DNA of 64,000 bases, from contig NZ_JAFA01000017.1 of NCBI RefSeq assembly GCF_000519185.1, positions 108,162-172,161 of the forward strand, given 5' to 3'. A program made the position numbers and the translations under genes. This DNA comes from Paraburkholderia nodosa DSM 21604. GTDB lineage: Bacteria; Pseudomonadota; Gammaproteobacteria; Burkholderiales; Burkholderiaceae. Under the pieces are notes generated by a model that saw only the letters and a program-made list of their open reading frames with translations, had not been told where the DNA came from and made no database searches. Below, piece after piece: positions 43,512 to 52,412 of this stretch (its first letter is position 1; every line of letters starts with the position of its first letter).

Positions 43512-43525
43512 AAAGTAACTTTATG
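43509..43525. promoter_or_regulatory. Palindrome overlapping the LysR start codon
   Basis: CATAAAGT and ACTTTATG form perfect 8-base arms around a single A and include a T-N11-A core (43511 and 43523). The CAT at 43509-43511 is the complement of the LysR start codon. Confidence 0.55.
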
Positions 43526-43653
43526 GAGCCATTGATTTTGTTCGATTGTCTTCATGACTATAGTGCCTTACATTGCATTGCGGCAGATTCGAGTGAAGCC
43601 GATAACGATCCGATAAAAGCAGGCCAGCCGCGAGCCGGCCGCAGGAGACAGTC

Positions 43654-44946
43654 GTGAGAGCAATGGATACGCGCATTCGCTGGCGCGGCGCCGTGGCGTC
43701 GACGCTCGGAAACGTGCTGGAGTGGTACGACTTCGTCGTATTCGGGTTTCTATCTATCATCATCGCGAAGCAGTTCTTTCCCGGCGACAGCGAATACGCG
43801 GCGCTCATGCTGACCACGGCCACTTTCGGCGCGGGCTTTGTGGTGCGGCCGCTCGGCGGCGTGCTGCTCGGCATGTACGCCGACCGCAAGGGCCGCAAGG
43901 CGGGCCTCACGCTCGTCATCGCCTTGATGACGCTGGCGGCCGCGATGGTGGCCTTTACGCCCGGTTTCCAGCAGATAGGACTCGTTGCGCCCGCAATCGT
44001 CTTGTGTGCCCGCCTGCTGCAGGGTATTTCGGCGGGCGGCGAGTTCGGCACGGCCACGGCCATGCTGATCGAGTACGCGCCCAAAGGGCGGCGCAATCTC
44101 TACGGCAGCTGGCAAATGTTCGCCCAGGCGCTGGGTGCGCTGCTGGCCGTGGCAATGGGCAGCGCGCTCACGCACCTCTTCACGCCGCACGCGCTCGAAT
44201 CCTGGGCATGGCGCATTCCTTTCCTCTTTGGTCTGCTCATTGGTCCGGTGGGCTTCTATATCCGCCGCAGTCTGCCCGAGACCGAAGCGTTCGAGCAGAT
44301 CGACAAACGCGTGAAGGCGCCGTTCAGCCGCGTGGTGTCGCAATACCCGCGCGAGCTTTTCGTGGCGACGGCGCTGAGCGCCGCGCTCAATGTCATGGCG
44401 TACGTGATCATCACCTACCTGCCGATTTATTCGGTGCAGAACCTGCACATGCCGGTGACGCTGCCCTTTACCGTGCTGCTCGCCAGCGTGCTGCTGCGCG
44501 TGGTCACGATTCCGTTCTTTGGCCATCTGGCGGACCGCGTGGGCGGCAACCGCATGATCTGCTGCTCGCTCATCGTCTTTCTTGTCGTGCTGTATCCGGC
44601 CTATTACTGGATCGTGAGCGCGCCTTCCATCGTGTCGATCATGACGGTCGAACTGCTGTTCGCGTTGCTGATCGGTGCTTCGAACAGTCCGATTCCCACG
44701 GCGCTCGCCACGCTGTTTCCCACCGAAGTGCGCTCCACGGGTCTGGCGATTTCGTACAACATCGGCGCGGCGATTTTCGGCGGGTTCTCGCCGTTCGTGC
44801 TGACGTGGCTGCTGCATACCACGGGCAACAACATGGCGCCTGCCCACTTCTGCGCGGTGTTCTTCGCGCTGGGTCTCGTTGGCGCACTCATGCTCAAGCG
44901 TGACGAACCGCATTTGAACGACCTTTCCGCGCCTTCGTCCATTTGA
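43654..44946 (+). CDS. MHS-type major facilitator superfamily transporter
   Basis: 430 residues from GTG 43654, which is 6 bases behind AGGAG. The ATG at 43663 is a weaker alternative. There are twelve membrane helices. The metabolite:H+ symporter signature is clear: LGNVLEWYDFVVFGFLS at about 14-30 and ATFGAGFVVRPLGGVLLGMYADRKGRKAGL at about 60-90. Members import carboxylates, shikimate or betaine. The next gene encodes a decarboxylase-like amidohydrolase, so the substrate may be an aromatic or dicarboxylic acid. Confidence 0.9.
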   Translation: MRAMDTRIRWRGAVASTLGNVLEWYDFVVFGFLSIIIAKQFFPGDSEYAALMLTTATFGAGFVVRPLGGVLLGMYADRKGRKAGLTLVIALMTLAAAMVAFTPGFQQIGLVAPAIVLCARLLQGISAGGEFGTATAMLIEYAPKGRRNLYGSWQMFAQALGALLAVAMGSALTHLFTPHALESWAWRIPFLFGLLIGPVGFYIRRSLPETEAFEQIDKRVKAPFSRVVSQYPRELFVATALSAALNVMAYVIITYLPIYSVQNLHMPVTLPFTVLLASVLLRVVTIPFFGHLADRVGGNRMICCSLIVFLVVLYPAYYWIVSAPSIVSIMTVELLFALLIGASNSPIPTALATLFPTEVRSTGLAISYNIGAAIFGGFSPFVLTWLLHTTGNNMAPAHFCAVFFALGLVGALMLKRDEPHLNDLSAPSSI

Positions 44947-45047
44947 GCGGAGCGGCGCAACCTCGCACGCCGACGCTTCGATTCACACGATAAGGATGAC
45001 GAAGCGTTGGCCATTCCATCGACAAATCTCGAACAGGAGACACCAGC

Positions 45048-46028
45048 ATGCCCGTCATCGACGTCCATACCCATATCTTCACGCACAAGTGGCTCGAACT
45101 GCTCAAGCAGCGCGGCGGCGCCTACAACATTCAAACGCGGCCCGACGGGCAGCAGGAAGTGTTTCGCGGCAATACGCCGGTCGTGATTCCGCAGAAGGGC
45201 CATTTCGATTTCGACCTGCGCATCGAGCACATGAACGAAGCGGGCATCGACGTCTCGGTCGTTTCGCTGACGTGCCCGAACGTATTCTGGGGCGACGAGG
45301 AAACGAGCTGCCAGGCCGCGCGCGAGACCAACGACACGATTGCCGAGGGCCAGGCCGCGCACCCCGAGCGTATCCGCTGGTTCGCTTCGCTGCCGTGGGA
45401 GTATCCGCAACGCGCGGTGCAGGAACTGGAGCGCGCCTGCGCCAACGGCGCGAGCGGCGTCATGGTGCTCGCCAACGTGGCGGGCCGCAGCCTCACGGAC
45501 CCGATGTTCGCGCCGGTCTGGGCCGAGATCGACCGGCGCTCGCTGCCGGTGCTCGTGCATCCCACCGATCCCCCGGGCGTCGAACAAATGGACATGACGA
45601 AATTCGACCTGAGCTGGTCGGTGGGCTTCATGTTCGATACGACGCTCGCCATCACGCGCATGATCTTCGAGGGCTTCTTCGACCAGTATCCGAACCTCAA
45701 GATCATCGCCTCGCATGCGGGTGGGGCGCTGCCGTATCTCGCGGGCCGCTTCGCCAAGGGCGACGACGTGGAAATACCGCAGCGCCGCCAGATGAAGCGC
45801 AAGCCCATCGACTACCTGCGCCACATCTATTACGACTGCATCACGTATAGCCCGGCCTCGCTCGAGTTCCTGATCTCGGTGGTGGGCGTGGACCAGGTCA
45901 TGTTCGGCACGGACTGGCCGCACCAGGTGCATGACACGCGCGGTGCGTTTGCCAATACCGCGCGCCTGCCGAAAGCACAAAGCGACGCGGTGCGCGGCAG
46001 CAACGCGCTGAGAGTGTTTGGTTTCTGA
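45048..46028 (+). CDS. ACMSD-like amidohydrolase (metal-dependent decarboxylase family)
   Basis: 326 residues, AACAGGAGA upstream. TIM-barrel metal ligands are visible: HTH in IDVHTHIF (residues 6-8), His in VLVHPTDPP, His in IASHAGGALPYLAGRF and Asp in MFGTDWPHQ. The motif set follows the amino-carboxymuconate-semialdehyde decarboxylase and gamma-resorcylate decarboxylase branch, which removes a carboxylate without redox chemistry. The gene lies 101 bases after the MHS transporter gene and probably acts on the imported acid. Confidence 0.83.
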   Translation: MPVIDVHTHIFTHKWLELLKQRGGAYNIQTRPDGQQEVFRGNTPVVIPQKGHFDFDLRIEHMNEAGIDVSVVSLTCPNVFWGDEETSCQAARETNDTIAEGQAAHPERIRWFASLPWEYPQRAVQELERACANGASGVMVLANVAGRSLTDPMFAPVWAEIDRRSLPVLVHPTDPPGVEQMDMTKFDLSWSVGFMFDTTLAITRMIFEGFFDQYPNLKIIASHAGGALPYLAGRFAKGDDVEIPQRRQMKRKPIDYLRHIYYDCITYSPASLEFLISVVGVDQVMFGTDWPHQVHDTRGAFANTARLPKAQSDAVRGSNALRVFGF

Positions 46029-46039
46029 GCGATGGAACC

Positions 46040-46069
46040 GGCAGGCGCGGCGTGTGGGCCGCGCCTGTC
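46040..46069. terminator. Hairpin between convergent decarboxylase and hmp genes
   Basis: CAGGCGCGGC pairs with GCCGCGCCTG over 10 bp with a 6-base loop and two further weak pairs. There is no T-tract. It is placed between two converging genes, as expected for a shared terminator. Confidence 0.55.
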
Positions 46070-46085
46070 GACCTGAAGTTCGAGC

Positions 46086-47297
46086 CTATTCCGCGAAAAG
46101 ATCCGGTCCGAAGACTTCGTAGTGAATCCGGGCTTCGTGAACGCCGAGATTCTTTAGCGCATCGTGCTGCATGCGCATGAAGGGAATCGGGCCGCAAATG
46201 TAGTAGTCGGCGTCGGGTTGCAGAATCGCCTGCTTGATCTGCCCGATGTCGACGAACCCCGCGTAATCGAAATCGCGGCCTTGCACATCGCCGGGCAGCG
46301 GCTCGTTGTAGAAAATCACGAGGTGGAAGTTGGCGTTCGTGGTCGCGGTCTCGCGCAGACGGTCGCGCATGGCGTGCACGGCGCTATTGCGCGCGCCGTG
46401 CACGAACACCACTTTGCGCTGCGGATCCTGAAGCGCACGCTTGAGCATGCTGATCATCGGCGTGAGGCCCACGCCGCCGCTGATGAGCACGATAGGCGTA
46501 TGCGCGTTCACGTCGATATGGAAGTTGCCATAAGGCGCGGCCAGTTTCACTTCGTCGCCCACGTTCACGTGGTCGTGCAGCAGGTTCGAAACATAGCCGG
46601 CCGGCTGCGGGCCGCCCGCCTCGCGCTTCACGGAAATGCGATAGGTCCGGCCATTGGGCATGTCGGAAAGACTGTATTGCCGGATCTGCTGCAAGCCGAG
46701 CGCCGGCACGGTCACGCCGATGCTGATGTACTGGCCAGGCTCGAAGTTCGCGACCGGGCCGCCATCGGCCGGCTCGAGTATGAATGAGGTGATGATGCTG
46801 CTTTCGGGCCGCTTCTCGCGCACGACGAACTTGCGCCAGCCGGTCCAGCCGCCCAGCTTGTCGCCGGAACCTTCATAGAGTTCGCTTTCCATGCCCATGA
46901 GCACGTCGGCGAGATTGCCGTAGGCCTGCGCCCATGCGGAGATGATGTCCTCGGTGGCCGCGTCGCCGAGCACGTCCTTGATCGCGCCTAGCAGATGTTC
47001 GCCAACGATAGGGTAGTGCTCGGGCAGCACGCCGAGGCTCGCGTGCTTGTTTGCAATGTTCTTGAGCACGGCCGCGAGGCTCGAAGGGTCTTCGATGTTT
47101 TCCGCATAGGCATAGACGGCGCGCGCGAGCGCCTGCTGTTGCTGCCCCTGTTCCTGATGCGCCATGTTGAACACATTCTTCAGTTCAGGGTGGGCTTCGA
47201 AGAGCCGCGTGTAAAAACGCTTGATGATGGCGTAACCGTGGTCGGCGAGCACGGGCGCGGTCGCCTTCACGATGTCCTTCGTTCGCTGCGTGAGCAT
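46086..47297 (-). CDS. hmp: Flavohemoprotein (nitric oxide dioxygenase)
   Basis: 403 residues from ATG 47297 with AGGAGG eight bases ahead. A GTG-type longer frame is unsupported. It oxidises NO to nitrate using NADPH and oxygen, protecting the cytoplasm from nitrosative stress. The globin domain (1-140) has Tyr29, Phe43 and proximal His85, the same positions as in E. coli Hmp. The FAD domain (about 150-260) has RQYSLSDMPNG, and the NAD domain has LISGGVGLTPMISML. All key residues are present and length is normal. It lies 91 bases behind the GntR gene on the same strand. Confidence 0.95.
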   Translation of the reverse strand: MLTQRTKDIVKATAPVLADHGYAIIKRFYTRLFEAHPELKNVFNMAHQEQGQQQQALARAVYAYAENIEDPSSLAAVLKNIANKHASLGVLPEHYPIVGEHLLGAIKDVLGDAATEDIISAWAQAYGNLADVLMGMESELYEGSGDKLGGWTGWRKFVVREKRPESSIITSFILEPADGGPVANFEPGQYISIGVTVPALGLQQIRQYSLSDMPNGRTYRISVKREAGGPQPAGYVSNLLHDHVNVGDEVKLAAPYGNFHIDVNAHTPIVLISGGVGLTPMISMLKRALQDPQRKVVFVHGARNSAVHAMRDRLRETATTNANFHLVIFYNEPLPGDVQGRDFDYAGFVDIGQIKQAILQPDADYYICGPIPFMRMQHDALKNLGVHEARIHYEVFGPDLFAE

Positions 47298-47388
47298 TGT
47301 CGGTCCTCCTTGCACGAGTGGGGAAGTGCGCATACTCGTTCCAGTCTAGACAATGACAGCCGCGATCGCCGGGTCCAATGGCAGCGGC

Positions 47389-48234
47389 TCACTCCTCCTT
47401 GTCGTCCGCTGCGCTGGTACCCACGATCATGCGCACGCGTTTGCGAATTTCCGAATCGAGAATCAGTCGCCCGCGCAGCTTGCCTTTCATTCGCTTGACA
47501 TGCTTGGGCGCCTCCGTCATGTGCTCGACCATCAGCGCGCGCACGCGCTCGACGTCGCGCTCGCGCGCGGCCTTCACGATCTCGCGGTGAATCTTGACGT
47601 TGGAAGCGCCAAAGCGGCGGTGTTCCGCAATGGGCGTGTCGTTCCTGAACTCGATCAGCTGGCGGATCATTTCGTTGATGAGCTCGCAGATGAAGCGCAG
47701 GAACGGATTGGGATTCGCGGCCGCCAGGATGTCGTGAAAGGTCATGTCCTCCTGGCGCTGACGCACGAGGTGGCCGCGATCGTGGGGCCCGCTCGCGCCA
47801 TCGCAGCATTCGATATTCGCTTCGAGCGCGGCGAAGTCCGCTTCGGTGAGATGCGGCACGGCGCCTGCGGCGAGTTCGGGTTCGAGCTGCTGGCGCACGG
47901 TATAGATGTCGTCGATCGAGACATCCTTGAAGAACAGATAGTTCTGCAGCAACTGCAGCGTGCGGTCGAGCGGCACTTCCACCACCATGCCGCCGCCGCT
48001 CGGCCCCGTGGACACCTTGATGAGCCCTTGCACCTCGAGCGACTTGAGCGCCTCGCGGATCGTGCTCTTGCTGACCGAATAGAGCTGCTGCAACTCGGCC
48101 TCGCGCGGCAGGCGGTCGCCCGGTTTCAAGTCCTTTTCGGTAATGAGGCGCTTGATCTCCTCGGCGACGAGATCGCCGCGCTTGGGCTGCTTGATTTCGA
48201 CGGCGGTCCCCGATCTGACCCGGTTCGTGACCAT
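47389..48234 (-). CDS. FadR/FCD-type GntR family transcriptional regulator
   Basis: 281 residues from the ATG at 48234, chosen because GGGAG lies eight bases upstream. A longer frame to 48381 would begin inside the palindromic operator and has no ribosome site. The winged helix (LVAEEIKRLITEKDLKPGDR, LPREAELQQLYSVSKSTIRE, residues about 22-70) is followed by an FCD helical ligand domain with QLEPELAAGAVPHLTEADF and late HREIVKAARERD. It is divergent from the ABC transporter operon and almost certainly represses it until the transported compound arrives. Confidence 0.9.
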   Translation of the reverse strand: MVTNRVRSGTAVEIKQPKRGDLVAEEIKRLITEKDLKPGDRLPREAELQQLYSVSKSTIREALKSLEVQGLIKVSTGPSGGGMVVEVPLDRTLQLLQNYLFFKDVSIDDIYTVRQQLEPELAAGAVPHLTEADFAALEANIECCDGASGPHDRGHLVRQRQEDMTFHDILAAANPNPFLRFICELINEMIRQLIEFRNDTPIAEHRRFGASNVKIHREIVKAARERDVERVRALMVEHMTEAPKHVKRMKGKLRGRLILDSEIRKRVRMIVGTSAADDKEE

Positions 48235-48367
48235 CTTCGCGACTCCCTGCGTGAGGTTGTTTGGTTGTTTCGCGCCGGCCGCGCCGGCTTTCATGACCAG
48301 GCGCGGCGAAGCAGACGAGGTTTTTGACGGATTGACACTGAAATTAATTATACCTAGCATCGGGTTC

Positions 48368-48393
48368 ATTCTATTTATCATGATAAATAGAAT
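48368..48393. promoter_or_regulatory. 26-bp perfect palindromic operator
   Basis: The 13-base half-site ATTCTATTTATCA is followed with no spacer by its exact complement. It lies between the GntR start and the start of the ABC transporter operon, in an otherwise GC-rich region. It is the natural binding site for the divergent FCD-type regulator. Confidence 0.78.
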
Positions 48394-48483
48394 TTACCGT
48401 CTCGCGGGCCGCCTCGTATGCGCCGGTGCGGTTTTGCAGTGTGTCGCGTCGTTCGTGTGTGTTTCCCCACAAGGAGCCTCAAC

Positions 48484-49695
48484 TTGAATCGCCGAGAACT
48501 GTTGAAACTGGCCGCGCTGTCGGCCATGCCGGGCGCGCTGAGCGTCCTGTCGTCCTCGCGGGCGTTCGCGCAGGGCGCATCGGGCGTGCAACTGGCCTGC
48601 CCCGTGCCGATGTCGGGGCCGTTCGCGGCCAACGGCAAGTACGCCGATCTCGGCATGCAGCTCGCGGTCAAGCAGTACGGCAAGGTGCTCGGCTTGCCGC
48701 TCGACTACACCACGCTCGACACCGAGGGCAAGCCCGCGACGGCCGTGCGCCGCGTGCAGGAGATCGAGCAGCAAAAGGGCGTGCGCTTCTTTGCCGGCGG
48801 CGTGCTGTCTTCCGAAGCGCTTGCCATGGGCAAGGAAGTCGACAAGAGCGGCGGCGTGTTCATCACCACGGCCGGCGCCGACGAAATCACGGGCAAGGAC
48901 TGCAATGCCGCGACCTTCCGCTGGTCGGTGCCGACGTTCGGCGCGATCGAGCAGACCGTGCGCCCGCTCATCCAGATGCAGCCGAAGGCCAAACGCTGGT
49001 ACACGATCACGCCGCAATACGTGTTCGGCGAGGGGCTGCTCACCGCCGCGAAGAACGTGTTCAAGGAGAAGGGCATCGAGCACGTGGGCAACAGCTACCA
49101 CTCGCTCACCGAAAAGGAGTTCAGCGGCTATCTGACGAACGCCGTGGCGGCCAAGCCCGACGTGCTGCTCATTCTCAACTTCGGCTCGCAGTCATCCGAT
49201 ACGCTGCGCCAGGCCGTGAGCTTCGGCATGAAGAACAACTGCACGATCCTGATGGCGTGGGCCTCGGGTCTCGAGCAGTTCGAGGCGCTCGGCGCGGACC
49301 TGTGCGACGGCGTGTACTTCGGCGCGCAGTACTGGCACGGCATCGACACGCCGCTCAATCACGATCTCGTGCAGCGCACCCAGGCGGCCTTCAAGGCGAA
49401 CCCGAACTACAGCCTCGCGGGCTCGTACATCTGCTCGAAGATCCTGCTCGACGGCATGGTGAAGGCGGGCAGCGCCGACCCGAAGAAGGTCATTGCGGCG
49501 CTGGAAGGCATGAAATATGCGGGTTTGACGGGCCCCGAGGAAATTCGCAAGGGCGACCACCAGGTGCTCAAGAACTACTATCTTCTGAAGGGCAAGAAGA
49601 AGTCGGCGATGAAGAATGCCGACGACTACGTGGACATCGTCAGCTCGGGGCAGTCGTTCCTTCCGCTCGACAAGACGGAGTGCAAGATCGCCTGA
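48484..49695 (+). CDS. ABC transporter substrate-binding protein, branched-chain amino acid/amide type
   Basis: 403 residues from TTG 48484. The start is fixed by AAGGAG seven bases upstream and by the Tat signal NRRELLKLAALSAMPGALS that follows directly and ends near AFAQ (residue 30). The mature protein is a Leu/Ile/Val-binding-type periplasmic protein: VQLACPVPMSGPFAANGKYADLGMQLAV, GGVLSSEALAMGKEV, and GADEITGKDCNAATFRW. It delivers a solute to the two permeases encoded next. Export through Tat rather than Sec is unusual but common in this family. Confidence 0.9.
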   Translation: MNRRELLKLAALSAMPGALSVLSSSRAFAQGASGVQLACPVPMSGPFAANGKYADLGMQLAVKQYGKVLGLPLDYTTLDTEGKPATAVRRVQEIEQQKGVRFFAGGVLSSEALAMGKEVDKSGGVFITTAGADEITGKDCNAATFRWSVPTFGAIEQTVRPLIQMQPKAKRWYTITPQYVFGEGLLTAAKNVFKEKGIEHVGNSYHSLTEKEFSGYLTNAVAAKPDVLLILNFGSQSSDTLRQAVSFGMKNNCTILMAWASGLEQFEALGADLCDGVYFGAQYWHGIDTPLNHDLVQRTQAAFKANPNYSLAGSYICSKILLDGMVKAGSADPKKVIAALEGMKYAGLTGPEEIRKGDHQVLKNYYLLKGKKKSAMKNADDYVDIVSSGQSFLPLDKTECKIA

Positions 49696-49750
49696 GGTTT
49701 CATCGCGGCCTCGGGTGCCGCTCGTTCGTCACTTCTACGCTACGCACGCC

Positions 49751-50611
49751 ATGAATGTCTATCTGCTGCAGATCATCAATGGAATCGGCGTCGGGATGTT
49801 GTATTTCCTGCTGGCGGTCGGTCTTTCGATCGTCTTCGGCCTGTTGCGCTTCGTGAATTTCGCGCACGGCGCGTTCTATCTGCTCGGCGCATATTGCTGC
49901 TATCAGTTTCTGCAATGGACGGGCAGCTTCTGGCTCTCGCTCGTGGTGGTGCCGGTCGTGGTGGGCGCGCTCGCGTGGGTCGTCGAGAAACTCGTACTGC
50001 GGCATATCTATGCGCAGCAGCATGAGTTCCATATTCTCGCGACCGTCGGGCTCGCCCTGGTGATCCAGGAATGCGCAATTCTCGTGTGGGGACCGCTCGG
50101 CGACAACGTGGCCGTGCCCGACGCGCTCAATGGCGTGGTGATCTGGGGCAGCTTCGTCTATCCCAAGTACCGCCTCTTCGTGATCGGCTTCACCGCCGTG
50201 CTCGCCGTGCTGCTCTGGTGGGTGCTCGAAGGCACGCGCCTTGGCAGCGCGGTGCGCGCAGGCAGCGAGTCGTCGGAGATGGTGTCGCTGCTCGGCATCA
50301 ACGTCACGCGCGTGTTCAGCCTCGTGTTCGCGCTCGGCGCGGCCACGGCGGCGCTCGCGGGCGTGCTGGCCGCGCCCATTCGCGGCGTCGATCCGTTCAT
50401 GGGGCTCGAGGCGTTGAGCGTGGCCTTCGTCGTCGTGGTGGTGGGCGGCATGGGCAACTTCCTCGGCGCGCTGGTGGGCGGCCTGCTGGTCGGCATCGTG
50501 CAGAGCCTGATGAGCACGCTCTGGCCGCAAGGCGCGCAGCTCATGATCTATGTGGCGATGGCGGCGGTCCTGCTGCTGCGTCCGAACGGACTGCTCGGGA
50601 GGGCCGCATGA
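49751..50611 (+). CDS. ABC transporter permease, LivH-like
   Basis: 286 residues from ATG 49751, 55 bases after the binding-protein gene. A longer upstream frame is just read-through. Eight hydrophobic segments, with the family motif GLSIVFGLLRFVNFAHGAFYLLGAY at about 23-47 and the EAA-like loop GLEALSVAFVVVVVGGMGNFLGA near residue 217-240. It forms half of the inner-membrane channel with the LivM-like subunit, whose gene it overlaps by 4 bases (ATGA). Confidence 0.9.
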   Translation: MNVYLLQIINGIGVGMLYFLLAVGLSIVFGLLRFVNFAHGAFYLLGAYCCYQFLQWTGSFWLSLVVVPVVVGALAWVVEKLVLRHIYAQQHEFHILATVGLALVIQECAILVWGPLGDNVAVPDALNGVVIWGSFVYPKYRLFVIGFTAVLAVLLWWVLEGTRLGSAVRAGSESSEMVSLLGINVTRVFSLVFALGAATAALAGVLAAPIRGVDPFMGLEALSVAFVVVVVGGMGNFLGALVGGLLVGIVQSLMSTLWPQGAQLMIYVAMAAVLLLRPNGLLGRAA

Positions 50612-51648
50612 TCGAGTCGACGAAGCTCGCCACCGGCGCGGGCACACGCGATGCGGCCGGGCCCGGCGGCCTGCTGCGGCGCTATCGCTATGTTCTCCTT
50701 GCAATCGTCGTGGTATGCGCGTTGCCGCTCACCATCCGCTCCGGGTCGCTCGCGACCGAAGTGCTCGTGTTCGCGCTCGCGGCGCTGGGCTGCAATCTGC
50801 TGCTGGGCTTTACGGGACTGCTCTCGTTCGGTCAGGGTATTTTCTTCGGCCTCGGCAGTTACAGCGCCGGCATCCTGCTTACGCACGGCGTGCCTTCGGT
50901 GCTCGCGGCGCTTGCGGCTGCGGCTGTGCTCGGCGCGCTCGCGGCGGCGGTGGTCGGCTGGTTTTCCATACGCCAGCGCGGCACCTACTTCGTGATGCTC
51001 ACGCTTGCGTTCGGCCAGCTGTTCTACTTCCTCGCCTACTCGTTGCCCGACGTCACCGGCGGCGACAACGGCCTGCTCGACATTCCGCGTCCTGCGCTTT
51101 CGCTCGGATCGCACACGCTCGTCGCGCTCGATTCGCCGTGGCAGTACTACGGTTTCGTCGCGGCGGTGTTCGTGGTCGTATTCGCGCTGATGGTGCGCGT
51201 CTCGCATTCGGTATACGGGCGCACGTTGCTTGCGATTCGCGACAACGAAGCGCGTGCGGGTGCGGCGGGCTATCACGTGAGCCGCTTCAAGCTGATGGCG
51301 TTCGTGATCTCCGGCGCCGTCACGGGTCTCGCCGGCGCGCTGCACGCCATGATGACCGGCATCGCGCCGCTGTCCAACATCGACTATCACACGAGCGAAA
51401 TGATCCTGCTGATGACGGTGATAGGCGGCAGCGGCAACCTGTTCGCCTCCGTCATCGGCGCCGCATTCTACGTGCTCTTTGCCGACTGGCTCTCCACCTT
51501 GTGGCCGCGCTGGCTGCTCCTGCTCGGCCTCGTGCTGATCGCAGTGAGCCTCTTCATGCAGCGCGGCTTGTGGGGTCTGGGCGAGCGCGTCGTGGCCGCG
51601 CTGCGGCGTAGTGACGGCGCGGATGCACACAGCAAGGAGCAGCCATGA
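50608..51648 (+). CDS. ABC transporter permease, LivM-like
   Basis: 346 residues from ATG 50608, overlapping both neighbours by 4 bases. Nine or ten membrane helices. LivM landmarks are ALAALGCNLLLGFTGLLSFGQGIFFGLGSYSAG at about 50-80, the loop LLAIRDNEARAGAAGYHVSRFKL near 204-226, and MTVIGGSGNLFASVIGA near 270. It pairs with the LivH-like permease. Translational coupling through three successive ATGA overlaps in this operon indicates fixed stoichiometry. Confidence 0.9.
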   Translation: MIESTKLATGAGTRDAAGPGGLLRRYRYVLLAIVVVCALPLTIRSGSLATEVLVFALAALGCNLLLGFTGLLSFGQGIFFGLGSYSAGILLTHGVPSVLAALAAAAVLGALAAAVVGWFSIRQRGTYFVMLTLAFGQLFYFLAYSLPDVTGGDNGLLDIPRPALSLGSHTLVALDSPWQYYGFVAAVFVVVFALMVRVSHSVYGRTLLAIRDNEARAGAAGYHVSRFKLMAFVISGAVTGLAGALHAMMTGIAPLSNIDYHTSEMILLMTVIGGSGNLFASVIGAAFYVLFADWLSTLWPRWLLLLGLVLIAVSLFMQRGLWGLGERVVAALRRSDGADAHSKEQP

Positions 51649-52412
51649 GCGAAGCGATTCTGGAGGCGCGCGGCGTGGTGAAGCGCTACGGCAAATTCAC
51701 GGCGCTTTCCGGCGTGGACCTGCGCATCGCGCCGCGCACGGTGCATTCGGTGATCGGGCCGAACGGCGCGGGCAAGACCACGCTCTTTCACGTGCTCACG
51801 GGCACGGTGCCGATTTCTTCGGGTTCGATCGTATTCGACGGCCACGACATCACGCGCGAGCCCGATCACAAACGCGTGCGGCGCGGCATTGCGCGCTCGT
51901 TCCAGGTGACGAGCCTGTTCCAGAACCTGAGCGTGCGCGAGAACCTGCGCGTGGCGGCGCAGGGCGTGCAGGCGCGCCGCGCGCTCAACGCCTGGACACC
52001 GCCACACGGCGCGCTCGCCCACACGGAGACGGTCGAGCGCGTGCTGGAGCGCCTCGCGCTGCAACGCCATGCGGATACGGCGGCGGGTGCGCTTTCGCAT
52101 GGCCAGCAGCGGCGCCTCGAAGTGGGCATGGCCCTGGCCGCGCGGCCGCGCGCGATCTTTCTGGATGAGCCGACCTCGGGCATGGGCATCGACGACCTCG
52201 ACGACATGAAGGCGCTGATACGCGGTCTGCGCGACGAGTATACGGTTGTGCTCATCGAGCACAACATGGGCATCGTGATGGACATCTCCGACACCATCAC
52301 GGTGATGCAGCAGGGCCGCGTGCTCGTGGAAGGCAAGCCCGACGCGATACGCGGCGACGAGCGCGTGCGCAGCGCCTACCTCGGCAACATGATTACGGGA
52401 GGCCGCGCATGA
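51645..52412 (+). CDS. ABC transporter ATP-binding protein, LivG-like
   Basis: 255 residues. Walker A is GPNGAGKTT (about 41-49). The signature is LSHGQQRRLEVGMAL, in which LSHGQ replaces the usual LSGGQ. Walker B is AIFLDEPTSGM. The LivG-specific VFDGHDITREPDHKRVRRGIARSFQ region is also present. It hydrolyses ATP with the LivF-like subunit to drive import. Gene overlaps of 4 bases on both sides. Confidence 0.92.
   Translation: MSEAILEARGVVKRYGKFTALSGVDLRIAPRTVHSVIGPNGAGKTTLFHVLTGTVPISSGSIVFDGHDITREPDHKRVRRGIARSFQVTSLFQNLSVRENLRVAAQGVQARRALNAWTPPHGALAHTETVERVLERLALQRHADTAAGALSHGQQRRLEVGMALAARPRAIFLDEPTSGMGIDDLDDMKALIRGLRDEYTVVLIEHNMGIVMDISDTITVMQQGRVLVEGKPDAIRGDERVRSAYLGNMITGGRA

Noticed and set aside
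48235..48381. A 49-residue N-terminal extension of the GntR regulator
   Set aside because: It would start inside the 26-bp palindrome with no ribosome site, whereas ATG 48234 has GGGAG at a proper distance and the winged helix begins shortly after it.
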